Assembly: GCA_003991915.1 (NCBI GenBank)
Contig: RQTK01000668.1
Location: forward strand, 36,583 to 100,582
Source of the DNA: Elysia chlorotica
Taxonomy: Eukaryota > Mollusca > Gastropoda > Plakobranchidae
Direction of reading: 5' to 3'
DNA length: 64,000 bases
Of the stretch, positions 42,755 through 52,862 are shown piece by piece (within the stretch, counting starts at the first letter, position 1; each line of letters opens with the position of its first letter). The notes under the pieces were generated by a model, which ran no database searches, was not told the DNA's origin, and saw only the letters and a list, made by a program, of their open reading frames with translations. The position numbers and the translations under genes were made by a program.

Positions 42755-44061
42755 CTCTCTCTCTTTCTCTTTCTCCCACCTCTCTTTCCATCTCTCTCTC
42801 TTCCTCTTTCCTTCTCTCTCTCCCCCCCCTCTCTCTCTCTCGCTCTCTCTCTCCCTCTCTCTTTCGCTCTTTCTCTCTCCATCCCAGGTGCCCAAGAACT
42901 ACTCAGAGCTCTACCCCAACATCCATGATAAGGACAGGAAGATTTTTTCGGGTAAGTAGATGGTATTTTCTAATCTAACTGTTCGTATTATCTAAAAAAG
43001 ACTTTTCTTTACCTCTTATGCCTTTTGGTAACGTATAGTAATTGCTTTCTAAGACCTAGTCCACATAGCTGTGGAATACCAAAACAATTCTTTTTTTTTT
43101 GCGTGTATGAATTATTTCAAGCTCCTTCCTAGTGAAATGCCTCCTATCTGCCTCCCCCCTTTAAGCGGTGAAATATACTTGTCTAATTGTACTGACATTT
43201 GCAGGGATAAAGACCTGTGCGATTGTATTGCCACCTATGTAACTATGTAACTTGATGTCTGTCCAATGCTACTGCCTCGAATGTAACTAACGAACAAGGC
43301 ATTATGTTCGGTATTCGTACTTGAAACTCTCTAACTAGAAGCCGCTCGCTCTACCTTAGATCCAACTCAACCACCGAAAACTTTGTTCTCTAATATTTTA
43401 ATTAGGTTCACATGGTGGATCTTAGTCGGCGTGTGAAGAGATTAGTTTAACGAATGTATTTCTATTTATATGTTTGTCAGAATTTGCCCCCCAAAAAACA
43501 CATTTTCGCCTGTGCATATCTATTGAACGATCTTTTTTTCAAAACCCTATTCTGTCCACCACATCTTCTACCTACACCACAGGGTTATCTGTGATAAAAT
43601 CTGTTGAATCATGTGAACACCACAGGGTAATATGTGACATAATTCCAAATATCATGACTTAAACAGCATCATCTGAAAAATCATGAGCACCCCAGCATTA
43701 TCTGTGACACACTCTAATGAATGATGTGAACATCACAGGGTAATATGTGACATACTTCTAAGAATCATCATCTGAACAGCACACTCTGAAAAATCATGTG
43801 ACAAAATTTGACGAATCATGTGGACACTCCAAGGTTATCTGTGACACAATCTGGGAAAAAACGAGAACACCGTGGAGATTTATGTGGTCTAATCTTATGA
43901 ATAGGTATGAAACCACTAGGGGTATCTTTGACACCCTGTGACAGTAAAACACGCGAACACCCACGGTAATCTGACTTATACCACTGAAATGTCGGAAATT
44001 GCCTGTTTCAAAGTGGATACTCTCCTTCAGTGGCTATGTGTGCCTACTCTCTCTCTCTACG

Positions 44062-44139
<78 letters not shown>

Positions 44140-44315
44140 ATCTATATCTCTCTCTTTCTCTCTTGCTCTCGCTCTCTTTCTCTCTGTATTGCTCTCGCTC
44201 TCTTTCTCTCTCTTGCTCTCTCTCTCTCACTATCTTTTTCTCTCTGTCTGCGTGTCTGTGTTTGTCCCTCTGTCTCTCTGTCTGTTTCTCTCCTATTCTT
44301 TCTATGTTCTCTATC

Positions 44316-44355
<40 letters not shown>

Positions 44356-47257
44356 GCTCTCTATCTTCTTTCTTTTTATCTATGTCTTCATCACCACCTT
44401 TTCCCCTTAATCCCTCTTTCTTCTAAGCCTTCAATGAAATTTTAATCTAAAGCTCTACTGTGAAATGAAGTTCAGAGATTCCCTGAGCTGATTACGTGTT
44501 GAGCCGCTGTTAAGCTTGATGATTTCATTCCGGATTTTCCCGCACGCGCTCTTGTTCTTTCGCGCAAAGCCAGGCACGGAAACCCCTGTAAGGGATCTTA
44601 AAAATGCAGCTCTCTATAAGGGATTGCGATGTCACGAAGAGATGAAGAAATCACGAACCCTGTTTCAGATTTGAGTAAGCTTGTCACGCAGAAGTACAAG
44701 CATTAATTTTTTTTTGGAACAGTGCAAGGATTCATATCATGAACAAAATATCATGAACTAAAGAATACTAAATTTCATGACATCCATGCGTTGCTTCGAA
44801 GATTTGTTAAGCACATTTTGTTATGTGGAAGGGAACTCACACATTACAGCATTTTCTCGTTTTACAGCATTTTGCAGCATTACAGCCAAAGCGGCTGTTT
44901 GTTCCCTCACATAATTCGTATGTCCCGATTGATCTAAGAGTTTAGTCACACGTTTCGGCCATCCTTTGTTAGTGATACTATCGCCACATAAGCTGGAACG
45001 TTCGCGCCATTATTTTTTTTTTTTTTTTTTTTTTTTGGGGGGGGGGGGGAAGAGGTTGGGGAAAAGCAACGAGGATGTGAGAGATGGAATGGTAGCTTTT
45101 CGAAACCACCATACTTATCTGACGTGATTTGTTTTGGCCTTTCGTCAAATATTTATAAGGTCAAGGATGCATCGCTGTGAAAGAGCCAGACGTCATTCTA
45201 ATAAAGCAAACGATTTCTTTTTTTTATTAAGATGTGTGTTTTTTTAGGGATAAAAATTCGACTTCAAGGTTTGCTCCATCTACAGGGATGTATATTGGGT
45301 TTTACAAGGTTTGCTCTATAGTCTAATATATTCATCGGGTTGTACAAGGTTTGCTCTATATGCAGGGATGAATATTGGGTTTTACAAGGTTTGCTCTATA
45401 TGCTGGTATATACAGCGGGCTGTACAAGGTTTCCTCTATATGCTAGTATATACAGCGGGTTGTACAAGGTTTGCTCTATATGCTAGTATATTCATCGGGT
45501 TGTACAAGGTTTGCTTTATCTTGCAGGGATGGTCACGGCACTGGACGATGCGGTTGGAGATGTGGTGGCCAACCTGAAGAGCAGAGGAATCTATAACAAC
45601 ACGCTCATCGTGTTCACAGCCGATGTGAGTTGGTGCGATCAGTAACAGCACAGTCATACAGTCACAACACAGTTACAACACAGTCATACAGTCACAACAA
45701 AGTCATGCAGTCACAACGCAGTCATGCAGTCACAACAGAGTCATAGAGTCACAACACATTCAGAAAACAGTTATAACACAGTCATTCGGTCACGGCACAG
45801 TCATACAGACAAAACACAGTCAAATAGTTACAACACAGTCCTACAATTACAGCACCATCATACGATCACAACACAATCATACAGTCACATCGCAGTAACA
45901 ACACAGTTACAAAATCGCATCTATAGTAGCAAAACAACTACATTGTCATATGACGGTAATAACACAGTTATACAGTTAGATCATAGTAAAAAACCAGTTA
46001 CATAGTAAACACTGTAACACAGTCACATCACAGTAAGAGTTACATAGTAACAACGAGGTTACAACACAGTCTCATAGTGCCAATATAACCGTACAGTTGC
46101 ACAGTTAAAATAAAATCATAACTCAGTCAAAGCACAGTCACATTGTCACAAATTCAAACAGTCACAACACAGTCATCAAAAAGTCACAGCTCAGTCACAC
46201 AGTCACAACACGATCAAAACAGAAACGCGCAGTCACAAAGTCCTAACACGGTTGCAACACAGTGACAGCACATGACACAGTCACTGCAATCACACAGCAA
46301 CGACACAGTCGGACAGTCCCACTAGATTCACATTAAGTAGTTCAACACAGTAACGTACTCACACCAAAGTTAAAACGGGGACAACACAGTCAAAAACGCA
46401 CTATACTGTCACAGTCTCAGCGTAGTCACGTAGTCACAATTCACTCACATGCACAAAACGCTCTTTCATAGTCACAACACTGTTACAAAGTCACATTAGA
46501 ATGAGATGGAACTATCGTATTATCACACCCCGGTCACAAATGCATAGTCTATAACGCAATAAAACATTTTTGTGTGTATACTTAGTATAGCTATTGTTTT
46601 ATTTTTAGATGCATTTTTTAATATTTCTGCTCCATTTTCGCTCCCATTCACAGTAAATTCGAACGTTGTCGCCCTTTTATATGTGCATGTATATAGTTGC
46701 TCTTAACAAATACATTATGTAACAACGAGCTTTACATTGATCTGTTTCCCTTTTTTGCACTTAAGGAAATAAAAGCCTTTGAGTCTAAAGTCGATTTTTC
46801 TAGAAGGTGAAGTAACACAAAGAAAACCAACTATTATGCTTTGTCATGACAGTCTCTAAATTGACTTGATTCAATGGTATTCTAGACAGTTTTCCGTTGT
46901 TCACATAACGTTTAACCACTTAACTGCTCGCTTATAATTTTTTGGTGGCCTTAGATTGGTAAATATTTTCCTTTTATTCTTTATTGCTTGTATCGCAGAA
47001 ATTCTCGCCAAAATTGGATATTTTAGCGATGTTTTGAGCTAAGAATCGAAGTAAACATGTGTAGTCGCTATTTTTTTTGGACTGACTGATTGGCTAGGTA
47101 AACTGCTTAATTATTTAAGCTTACTACTTAGAAAAAGAAGCCAAATGTAGAAATATCATGTTAGGCCTTTGCGCATTTTTTTTCGCTGCCAAGTGATTAA
47201 AACGCACTGCTCTTAACATGTTGTCTGCATTTCTAATTCTTATTCCTCTCTCTCTCG

Positions 47258-47306
<49 letters not shown>

Positions 47307-47984
47307 TCTCCCCCCCCCCCCACACACANNNNNNNNNNNNNNNNNNNNNNNNNNNNNNNNNNNNNNNNNNNNNNNNNNNNNNNNNNNNNNNNNNNNNNNN
47401 NNNNNNNNNNNNNNNNNNNNNNNNNNNNNNNNNNNNNNNNNNNNNNNNNNNNNNNNNNNNNNNNNNNNNNNNNNNNNNNNNNNNNNNNNNNNNNNNNNNN
47501 NNNNNNNNNNNNNNNNNNNNNNNNNNNNNNNNNNNNNNNNNNNNNNNNNNNNNNNNNNNNNNNNNNNNNNNNNNNNNNNNNNNNNNNNNNNNNNNNNNNN
47601 NNNNNNNNNNNNNNNNNNNNNNNNNNNNNNNNNNNNNNNNNNNNNNNNNNNNNNNNNNNNNNNNNNNNNNNNNNNNNNNNNNNNNNNNNNNNNNNNNNNN
47701 NNNNNNNNNNNNNNNNNNNNNNNNNNNNNNNNNNNNNNNNNNNNNNNNNNNNNNNNNNNNNNNNNNNNNNNNNNNNNNNNNNNNNNNNNNNNNNNNNNNN
47801 NNNNNNNNNNNNNNNNNNNNNNNNNNNNNNNNNNNNNNNNNNNNNNNNNNNNNNNNNNNNNNNNNNNNNNNNNNNNNNNNNNNNNNNNNNNNNNNNNNNN
47901 NNNNNNNNNNNNNNNNNNNNNNNNNNNNNNNNNNNNNNNNNNNNNNNNNNNNNNNNNNNNNNNNNNNNNNNNNNNNNNNNNNNN

Positions 47985-48035
<51 letters not shown>

Positions 48036-48465
48036 TCTCCGTCTGTAACTCTCTCTCCCCCTCTGCTATATTTCAGACTGATGCACATTGTGGACTGGTA
48101 CCCTACCCTGGCCGAGGCTGCGGGGATTCCCTATGATGGTAAACACGGCCATAGAAACAGCACAGCGTGAAGGATTAGTAATTTTGAGATTTGGTTACTG
48201 TGATAAAGAGTTGGAGCGTTGCTTAGAATGATTAAGGATAACTCATACTGATAATGACAGTCAACTACTTTTCATGTTAACCGTCACTTTTAAATTAATA
48301 AACGGAGATAGAGAGAGATAATATAATAAATAGGATCGATCGATCGATAAAGGCATTGGTAAATACAGAAATACAGAGAATGAGTGAGAGAGATTGAGAG
48401 AGGGACAGAGAGATAAAGAGAGAAAACAGGTATACAGAGAGAGAGATAGATAGATAGAGAGAGAT

Positions 48466-48539
<74 letters not shown>

Positions 48540-48622
48540 AATTTGCAGTGAAACCGGTTTCATTGGTAAATCGTAACCAACAAATCTTTTAAGACCCTTC
48601 ATTTTTTTACTTATTAAAAAAC

Positions 48623-48661
<39 letters not shown>

Positions 48662-51600
48662 TACCTCCATCCCCTCCCTCCCTCTCCCCAGCATCTGATC
48701 AAGATGGTGTCAGCCAATGGCAGTCTCTGGTCTCGCTAGCCACGCCCTCCAACAGGGAGGAGGTTGTGTACAACCTGGACCTTTCCTGGGACCCAATTCA
48801 AGGGAGGGCAGCCATACGGTGAGAAGGGTTATCTCCCTCTGTGGGTTATTTTTTTTTCATTTCCAGGAAGTATTTTGATGTTCTTAGACATAGGGTGGAG
48901 GTTGAGGGTAGATAGAGAGAGAAGATGAGAGAGAGAGAAGGGGGGAGAGAGGATGAGATACAGATAAACGTTCACGTGGACAGACTCGCAAACGGAATCC
49001 AAGAAAGACAGGGTGAAAAGAAGAGTAAAATTGATAAATAAACATCGAAACACACAAAAAGAACGAAATTATAGACAGCCTCCAGATATAGATGGACGCT
49101 CGAAAAAACAAATTGTAATGCCTGCAGGAAGGGTTATCAAATGTAGACCTACATTTTCTTCTGTAATGTCTTGACTTTCCATAACTGGTTATCTCCTTCC
49201 TTAATCGCCTTTCGCATCCTGGTTCTCCGTCCGGGACGCCTCGGCAGCTTCTTCTATTTTAGTTGTAAGTTGTTTCCATTTGTGCCTGTCTTGTGCTGTT
49301 GAGCGAAATTCATCTACTTGTAACTTATTTTTAAGTTGAAGTGTGTCTGTTTGCAGGAGAGATAAATCCTTGTTCAGTGTTATTGGCATTGTTGTGATGG
49401 GCCTGCCTCGAAAGCGTTTGCCTTCTTTTTTGAAATATGTATCCATAGCTTTCTTTGCAGGAATTTCGTTGCTTCTTCTAAGGATATGCCCGAATAGACG
49501 CCATCTGCTTTCAAGTGATTGGGTAGATAATGGGCTTCTCTTCACATATTCTGTACAGTGATTCGTTTGTAATTTGTTCTGGGTATTTTATGCCCAACAC
49601 TTTTCTCAGCTGTTTTCGGTGAAAAGCATCGAGTTTTTCCTCTTCTGCTCTAGTAAGAGCCCAGGTGCCGCAGTTATATGTTATACTGGTTATGATGATG
49701 ATTATATAGCTAAAATATTATGTAATAAATTCTACCTACAAAAAAGAAAATGCAATGGCGTCTAGGCATTTATAAATAAAAATGTTTCGTTTGTAAACGA
49801 GGCTAATTCTCGACGTCACAAAATCAATTAGGTGAAGACTTACCCCCAGCTAAATGACACAAATTACTCTTAACAGTGGAAGCAAAATTTTAATGTAGAG
49901 GCATAGTTCGGTGGATATGGTGCCAGTCTTCTGGTCCTTAGTCCTTGGGCCGTTTCATTTGGCTCCTTCTTTAGTCGGTGTCAGTAGAGTGTAACCTTGT
50001 TAAGTCGGTGTCATTGGAGTGTGACCTTGTTAAGTCGGTGTCATCAGAGTGTGACCTTGTTAAGTCGGTGTCATTGGAGTGTGACCTTGTTAAGTCGGTG
50101 TCATCAGAGTGTGACTTTGTTAAGTCGGTGTCATCAGAGCGTGACCTTGTTAAGTCGGTGTAGTGTTTTGATGTTCTTAGACATAGGACGGAGGTTGAGG
50201 ATAAAGGTTGAGAAATAGGATGAGAAAGAAAGACATGAACATTAATACAAACTCGCACACGAAAACGACGAAAGACAGAGTGAAAAGAAGAGTAAATTTG
50301 GTAACTAAACATTTAAACACACAAAAATAACAAAATATTTTTAGACAGATATAGATGGACCTATATAAAAATAAATTGCATGGCCTTATTTCTTTAATCT
50401 TATGTTTAGACAATCTAGATGCATATCTTACTAAATCGATGTCTAAGTCCACTACATTAGCATTTATACCATTCTCAGTCACATTGACATTTTAAGATTC
50501 TAAATTCCTAGACCTTTAAATTATGTCTATGCAGTCAATCTGAACTGGAATGTAAACAAATACTGCAAAAATAGCTTACGGTACTTTAAAAAATATCAGT
50601 CTTGATTTTGGATAAAACATAAAAGTTTGAGTTGAAGATAATAATGCTGAAGTCCTCTACAGGCAGCCAAATTTACCTGTAGCGTGCATAGCTGATCTGC
50701 AGGGAGAAACTAGATCAGGAGAACCCCAAGTGAATGTTTCCACTGAGCCTCTACTGCTATAACTAACCTACACTTTGTCTCGGGGCCCGTCCACAATAGA
50801 GCCTATATAGTACTGATGGACGTTAAATTAACTCAACTCAACTCAACTCAACTGTTTTGACAAACTGCAATTTCCTTTTTTCTCTAACATGAGTCCTATT
50901 TTGTTTTAACAAACCGCAACTTCCTCTTCGATCCTCAGAGTCGGGGACTACAAGCTTATCGCGGGCTACCCCGGCCTATACTCAGAGTGGTATCCCCTGC
51001 CAGACTCGGCCAGCTGTCACGTGAGCCAGGACGATCTCGCCGCCCACGCAAGCCTGGAGAGGGTGGCGGGCATGGGCGGGGGCGTGTTTGGCGGGGACAC
51101 CAGGTCTTGGCGGGGCACTGACTTTGACGCCACGGCGCCCTCCTTCTACTACCTGTTCAACCTGAAAGGTGTGGTATCTGTGTGTCTGTCTGTCTGTCTG
51201 TTTGTCTGTTTGTCTGTCTGTCTGTCTCTCTCTCTCTTTATTTCTGTCTCTCTCTCTTTCTTTTTCTCTGTCTCTCTCTCTCTATCTGTACGAGTGTGTG
51301 TATGCATGTGTGTATGTTTGTGTGTGTCTGCCTGTGTGTATATCTGTCTTTGTGTTTGTATGTGTGTGTGTGTTTAGTTGAAGTTGCAGTTCAATTGGTT
51401 TAACGTCTAACAGCAGCACTATATAGGCTATATTGTGGGCAGGTCCCAAGACTGACGTCTGACAATTGTATGTGCTGCCACACACGAGACAGGGCGGGGA
51501 TACCATGACCGCTGTCTCAGCCGGTCACATTAAACTTACACCGACCGTACCAGTAGGGAGCGAAATCGCAAGGCTCTAACCACGGATCTTTTTGCGTCGG

Positions 51601-52661
51601 AAGCCAATGTTTTACCCCAAGGCCACCGCGCCCCCCGTATGTGTGTGTGTGTGTGTGTATGTGTGTGTCTGTTCGTGTAGAAGAATTATGACGTGTATAG
51701 TATGCATCCCCAAACGTTTTGCTGAAGAGATGAGAGTACAATCATGTAAATCTCTATGAAATCACAGTGTAAAAAAAAACACACACACTATTACTAGGCT
51801 TTTTTTAAAATTGTTTTTCTTTTTGCTCTGTGCTGTACAAAACTCACAGAGAACTTAGAGATCAATGCTTTCTCCGATATCTTCGCTTTAATCATCTCTC
51901 CAAGGTTGTTGGGAAAACATCAAAGAGTTAAGAATGATCAAAGATTCCGTTACTCCCATCTTAGTGGGGTTTAACCCAGTTTAGCCTAACTGCTGTTCTC
52001 TTTAAGGCATAATGTTTATTGGAGTCGGGTTATGATACAGAAAAGCAGTCCAACAAGTATAGAGGCTTTAACAGACGGAGCTAGACCTAGGGACCAAATA
52101 ATGATGCTAGCGACTGAGGAAAATAAGGGAAAATTTCTCCCTCTCATCCCTCTCCCTATCTTTCTACCTCAGTCTGTGGCTGTCCCTTCTAACTTATTGG
52201 AGTCTGAGAAATATTTACACCCCCTAGTTCCATATCCACTTTATGTAGAGCTGAGAAATTGACGTCAAAGTTTGGCCATGCTATATTTTCATTACTATGT
52301 AACAAAATCTCTTGTTTCTTGTATCTCACGGTTTTTGTAACTGAGATCTACATTTCATGTGTATAATAGCCTCTGTAAATGTGATTCTTTGCAAACGTGT
52401 AACTCATTCTTTTCAAAAAGTGGACATAGAACTAGTTCATTTTCAGCCCACGAATAATTGTCTCTTCACCCAGACGACCCCGAGGAGCGGCGGAACCTGT
52501 ACAGCTCTGAGCCAGACGTCGTGAGGAGGCTAGCGTCCCGCCTGGACGCTCACCGCGCGCGTTACGTGCAGCCAAACTTTCCCGTGCCCTCCCCACAGGC
52601 GGACCCGGCGCTTTACGGTGGCGTCTGGACGCCCGGCTGGTGTCCGGACATATCCGGGTAA
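35047..52661 (+). CDS. ARSB: arylsulfatase B-like sulfatase (13 visible exons, at least one in a gap)
   Basis: Exons at 35047-35197, 35849-35960, 37135-37186, 38102-38205, 40334-40440, 41272-41336, 41867-41968, 42888-42951, 45527-45624, 48077-48138, 48692-48818, 50939-51168 and 52474-52661 join in phase, except for one hole at the assembly gap 47329-47984. The product has a signal peptide, the metal-binding VFVVADDLGWND, the formylglycine signature CSPSR (Cys86) with SRASLMTG, GKWH, FLYLPFQNVHEP and the start of the FTAD(N) metal site. It ends DDPEERRNL...GVWTPGWCPDISG. These match the lysosomal N-acetylgalactosamine-4-sulfatase group (ARSB, ARSI, ARSJ), which removes sulfate from dermatan and chondroitin sulfate. 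Visible length is 487 residues; a missing exon of about 60 residues would give the usual size. Which of the three subtypes it is cannot be told from motifs alone. Confidence 0.9.
35325..35755. repeat. ~75-bp diverged tandem repeats in sulfatase intron 1
   Basis: About five units sharing TTTGTCTTCTTAGAGCCATTGG and ATAATGTTGTT. Each holds an acceptor-like TTCTTAG. Confidence 0.75.
35849..35960 (+). CDS. ARSB: sulfatase exon 2 (CSP of the active-site motif)
   Basis: Phase 1 in, 2 out at GTGAGT. Encodes GWNDIGFNNPQIRTPHLDQL... to PLCSP. The cysteine is the one converted to formylglycine in active sulfatases. Confidence 0.95.
36170..37130. repeat. 45-bp minisatellite before sulfatase exon 3
   Basis: About 21 units of CTCTATGTACTCTATAATGT plus TGCCTATATCATCAGTTTCCTCTTT, running to the pyrimidine tract of the exon 3 acceptor. 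The 45-bp period keeps a 337-codon frame open by chance. Confidence 0.95.
37135..37186 (+). CDS. ARSB: sulfatase exon 3 (SR of the active-site motif)
   Basis: 52 bases after acceptor CTTCCCCAG, phase 2 in, 0 out at GTAAGT. Encodes SRASLMTGVYPFRLGLQ. Confidence 0.95.
37190..38040. other. sulfatase intron 3, AT-rich with GTT-rich patches
   Basis: TTG/GTT runs at about 37800-37870 and 37990-38050. No other signal. Confidence 0.55.
38102..38205 (+). CDS. ARSB: sulfatase exon 4
   Basis: Acceptor CTCACCAAG, phase 0 in, 2 out at GTAAGT. Encodes HGVILRGQPVCVPLNRTLLP... to ATHIVGK. Confidence 0.95.
38195..39480 (+). repeat. donor-bearing minisatellite after sulfatase exon 4
   Basis: About 33 units of roughly 36-40 bp built on TACGTGATGGGCAAGTAAGTC and ACGTCACGCATGTC. 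The first unit is the true exon end and donor (TGGGCAA-GTAAGTCACG). Many units keep a perfect GGGCAAGTAAGT; others have GTAGGT. Confidence 0.95.
39660..39740. repeat. (GA)n microsatellite
   Basis: GA repeats directly preceding the 50-bp array. Confidence 0.85.
39741..40333 (+). repeat. 50-bp array carrying the sulfatase exon 5 acceptor and exon start
   Basis: Eight near-identical 50-bp units begin at 39741 and every 50 bases to 40091, then shortened or broken units up to exon 5. Each contains CTTGTCCAG followed by the first 24 coding bases of exon 5, then TAACAGTAACTTTCAT. The real exon 5 is the last member. Confidence 0.95.
40334..40440 (+). CDS. ARSB: sulfatase exon 5 (KWH motif)
   Basis: Acceptor CTTGTCCAG, phase 2 in, 1 out at GTAGGT. 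Encodes (K)WHMGFCDWRCTPTYRGFDTF... to YYTKTY. Its acceptor and first 24 coding bases are tandemly repeated upstream. Confidence 0.95.
40560..40980. other. sulfatase intron 5, AT-rich, nothing recognised
   Basis: No repeat or gene signal in this part. Confidence 0.5.
40975..41200. repeat. ~55-60-bp diverged tandem repeats in sulfatase intron 5
   Basis: Four or five units sharing ACCTTAGTAAAG and a GGAGATG / GAAGATG core. Confidence 0.7.
41272..41336 (+). CDS. ARSB: sulfatase exon 6
   Basis: 65 bases, acceptor CTTGTTTAG, phase 1 in, 0 out at GTGAGT. Encodes HGGFDFRDQKRVVRSANGTY-ST. Confidence 0.9.
41700..41890 (+). repeat. three copies of the sulfatase exon 7 acceptor and exon start
   Basis: CAG-TACCTGTACATGGA (about 41752), TAG-TACCGGTTCATGGA (about 41810) and the real CAG-TACTTGTACACGGA (41867), each preceded by GAGATAATCTG and a T-rich tract. 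Confidence 0.8.
41867..41968 (+). CDS. ARSB: sulfatase exon 7 (HEP motif)
   Basis: Acceptor GTCTGTACAG, phase 0 both ends, donor GTAGGT. Encodes YLYTERIRKIIREHDTSQ... FLYLPFQNVHEPLE. Confidence 0.95.
42055..42200. repeat. CT/CTGT microsatellite
   Basis: CT repeats grading into CTGT repeats in sulfatase intron 7. Confidence 0.9.
42715..42880. repeat. CT microsatellite before sulfatase exon 8
   Basis: Extended pyrimidine tract leading to the exon 8 acceptor. Confidence 0.9.
42888..42951 (+). CDS. ARSB: sulfatase exon 8
   Basis: After a long CT tract, phase 0 in, 1 out at GTAAGT. Encodes VPKNYSELYPNIHDKDRKIF-S. Confidence 0.9.
43560..43970. repeat. ~60-bp diverged minisatellite in sulfatase intron 8
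   Basis: Units share CACAGGGTTATCTGTGA and AATCATGTGAACACC. About six units. Confidence 0.8.
44045..44372. repeat. CT / CTGT microsatellite block
   Basis: Long interrupted CT with CTGT runs; S/L-rich open frames are artefacts. Confidence 0.9.
44430..45240. other. sulfatase intron 8, nothing recognised
   Basis: A T-run and G-run meet at about 45010-45050. No other signal. Confidence 0.5.
45265..45530 (+). repeat. ~42-bp array carrying the sulfatase exon 9 acceptor region
   Basis: About six units of TACAAGGTTTGCTCTATATG plus CAGGGATGAATATTGGGTT-like sequence. The last is the true TTGCTTTATCTTGCAG-GGATGG. Two upstream units keep GCAGGGATG. Confidence 0.85.
45527..45624 (+). CDS. ARSB: sulfatase exon 9 (metal-site Asp)
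   Basis: Acceptor TATCTTGCAG, phase 1 in, 0 out at GTGAGT. Encodes GMVTALDDAVGDVVANLKSR... LIVFTAD. The next residue in the family is the metal-binding Asn, expected in the unseen exon. Confidence 0.95.
45640..46520. repeat. CACAGTCA-type minisatellite after sulfatase exon 9
   Basis: Dozens of short irregular units (ACAGTCATACAGTCACAAC) starting about 15-20 bases after the exon 9 donor, decaying towards 46500. Confidence 0.9.
46521..47250. other. AT-rich intron, no sulfatase exon seen
   Basis: Searched for the expected NGG...NWPLRG-type coding sequence and found none. Confidence 0.5.
47255..48045. other. CT tract, 656-bp assembly gap, CT tract
   Basis: Unresolved bases at 47329-47984, flanked by CT/C repeats. 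The missing sulfatase exon (phase 0 in, 2 out) most likely lies here. Confidence 0.85.
48077..48138 (+). CDS. ARSB: sulfatase exon 10
   Basis: 62 bases, acceptor TATATTTCAG, phase 2 in, 1 out at GTAAAC. Encodes LMHIVDWYPTLAEAAGIPYD, the HI.DW.PTL sulfatase motif. Confidence 0.95.
48425..48540. repeat. (GA)n microsatellite
   Basis: GA/GATA repeats in sulfatase intron 10. Confidence 0.9.
48692..48818 (+). CDS. ARSB: sulfatase exon 11
   Basis: Acceptor CTCTCCCCAG, phase 1 in, 2 out at GTGAGA. Encodes ASDQDGVSQWQSLVSL... REEVVYNLDLSWD...AAIR. Confidence 0.9.
48870..49115. repeat. ~240-bp duplication in sulfatase intron 11, copy 1
   Basis: From TATTTTGATGTTCTTAGACAT to about ATAGATGGAC; matches 50160-50385. 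The two copies flank a LINE fragment. Confidence 0.75.
49195..49700 (-). mobile_element. LINE 3' fragment (non-LTR retrotransposon), minus strand
   Basis: Minus-strand translation gives CGTWALTRAEEEKLDAFHRK, QLRKVLGIKYPEQ and, after a frameshift near 49540, ESRWRLFGHILRRSNEIPA, GKRFRGRP and KIEEAAEASRTENQDAKGD. This is the C-terminal end of a LINE reverse transcriptase protein. 5'-truncated and dead. Confidence 0.85.
49970..50165. repeat. 30-bp minisatellite, about six units
   Basis: Unit AAGTCGGTGTCATTGGAGTG plus TGACCTTGTT, with alternating ATTGG / ATCAG variants. Confidence 0.95.
50160..50390. repeat. ~240-bp duplication in sulfatase intron 11, copy 2
   Basis: Second copy of 48870-49115. 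Confidence 0.75.
50771..50850 (+). mobile_element. tRNA-derived SINE, copy 11 (3' fragment)
   Basis: GGGGCCCGTCCACAATAGAG to a four-unit ACTCA tail. Confidence 0.8.
50939..51168 (+). CDS. ARSB: sulfatase exon 12
   Basis: 230 bases, phase 2 in, 1 out at a weak GTGTGG donor beginning a TG/CT repeat. Encodes RVGDYKLIAGYPGLYSEWYP... with an inserted glycine-rich GMGGGVFGGDT segment, to FYYLFNLK. Confidence 0.9.
51169..51375. repeat. CTGT/CT/TG microsatellite at the sulfatase exon 12 donor
   Basis: Begins at the donor itself (GTGTGG) and runs 200 bases. Confidence 0.9.
51384..51634 (-). mobile_element. tRNA-derived SINE, copy 12 (near complete)
   Basis: Full body with tRNA head, including ACATTGGCTTCCGACGCAAA on the minus strand, followed by a TG repeat. 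Confidence 0.9.
51780..52440. other. sulfatase intron 12, nothing recognised
   Basis: No repeat or gene signal seen. Confidence 0.5.
52474..52661 (+). CDS. ARSB: sulfatase exon 13 (C-terminal)
   Basis: Acceptor CTTCACCCAG, phase 1 in, stop TAA. Encodes DDPEERRNLYSSEPDVV... to YGGVWTPGWCPDISG, the usual ARSB-type end. Confidence 0.95.
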
Positions 52662-52705
52662 AGGCGCGGTAAACGGCAAGCCAGGGGCGTCTGACCAAGG
52701 TGTGT

Positions 52706-52862
52706 TGAGTTGGGTTTAGTTGGATTAACGTCCAATATCAGCTCTATATAGGCTATACATGTATTATGAACGGGCCCCAAGACTGGCGTCTGAAATTGTT
52801 ATGTGCTGTAACACACGAGACAGGGCGGGGATACCATGAATTCTGTCTCAGCCGGTCAAATA
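52706..52862 (-). mobile_element. tRNA-derived SINE, copy 13 (head missing)
   Basis: Tail and body from TTGGATTAACGTCCAATATC to GTCTCAGCCGGTCA, 45 bases after the sulfatase stop codon, so probably part of its 3' untranslated region. Confidence 0.85.

Noticed and set aside
43300-43385. tRNA-like stretch on the minus strand in sulfatase intron 8
   Set aside because: Only a loose B-box-like AGTTTCAAGTAC; no stems could be paired convincingly.
47218-48048. 276-codon open frame
   Set aside because: Runs through 656 unresolved bases and CT repeats.
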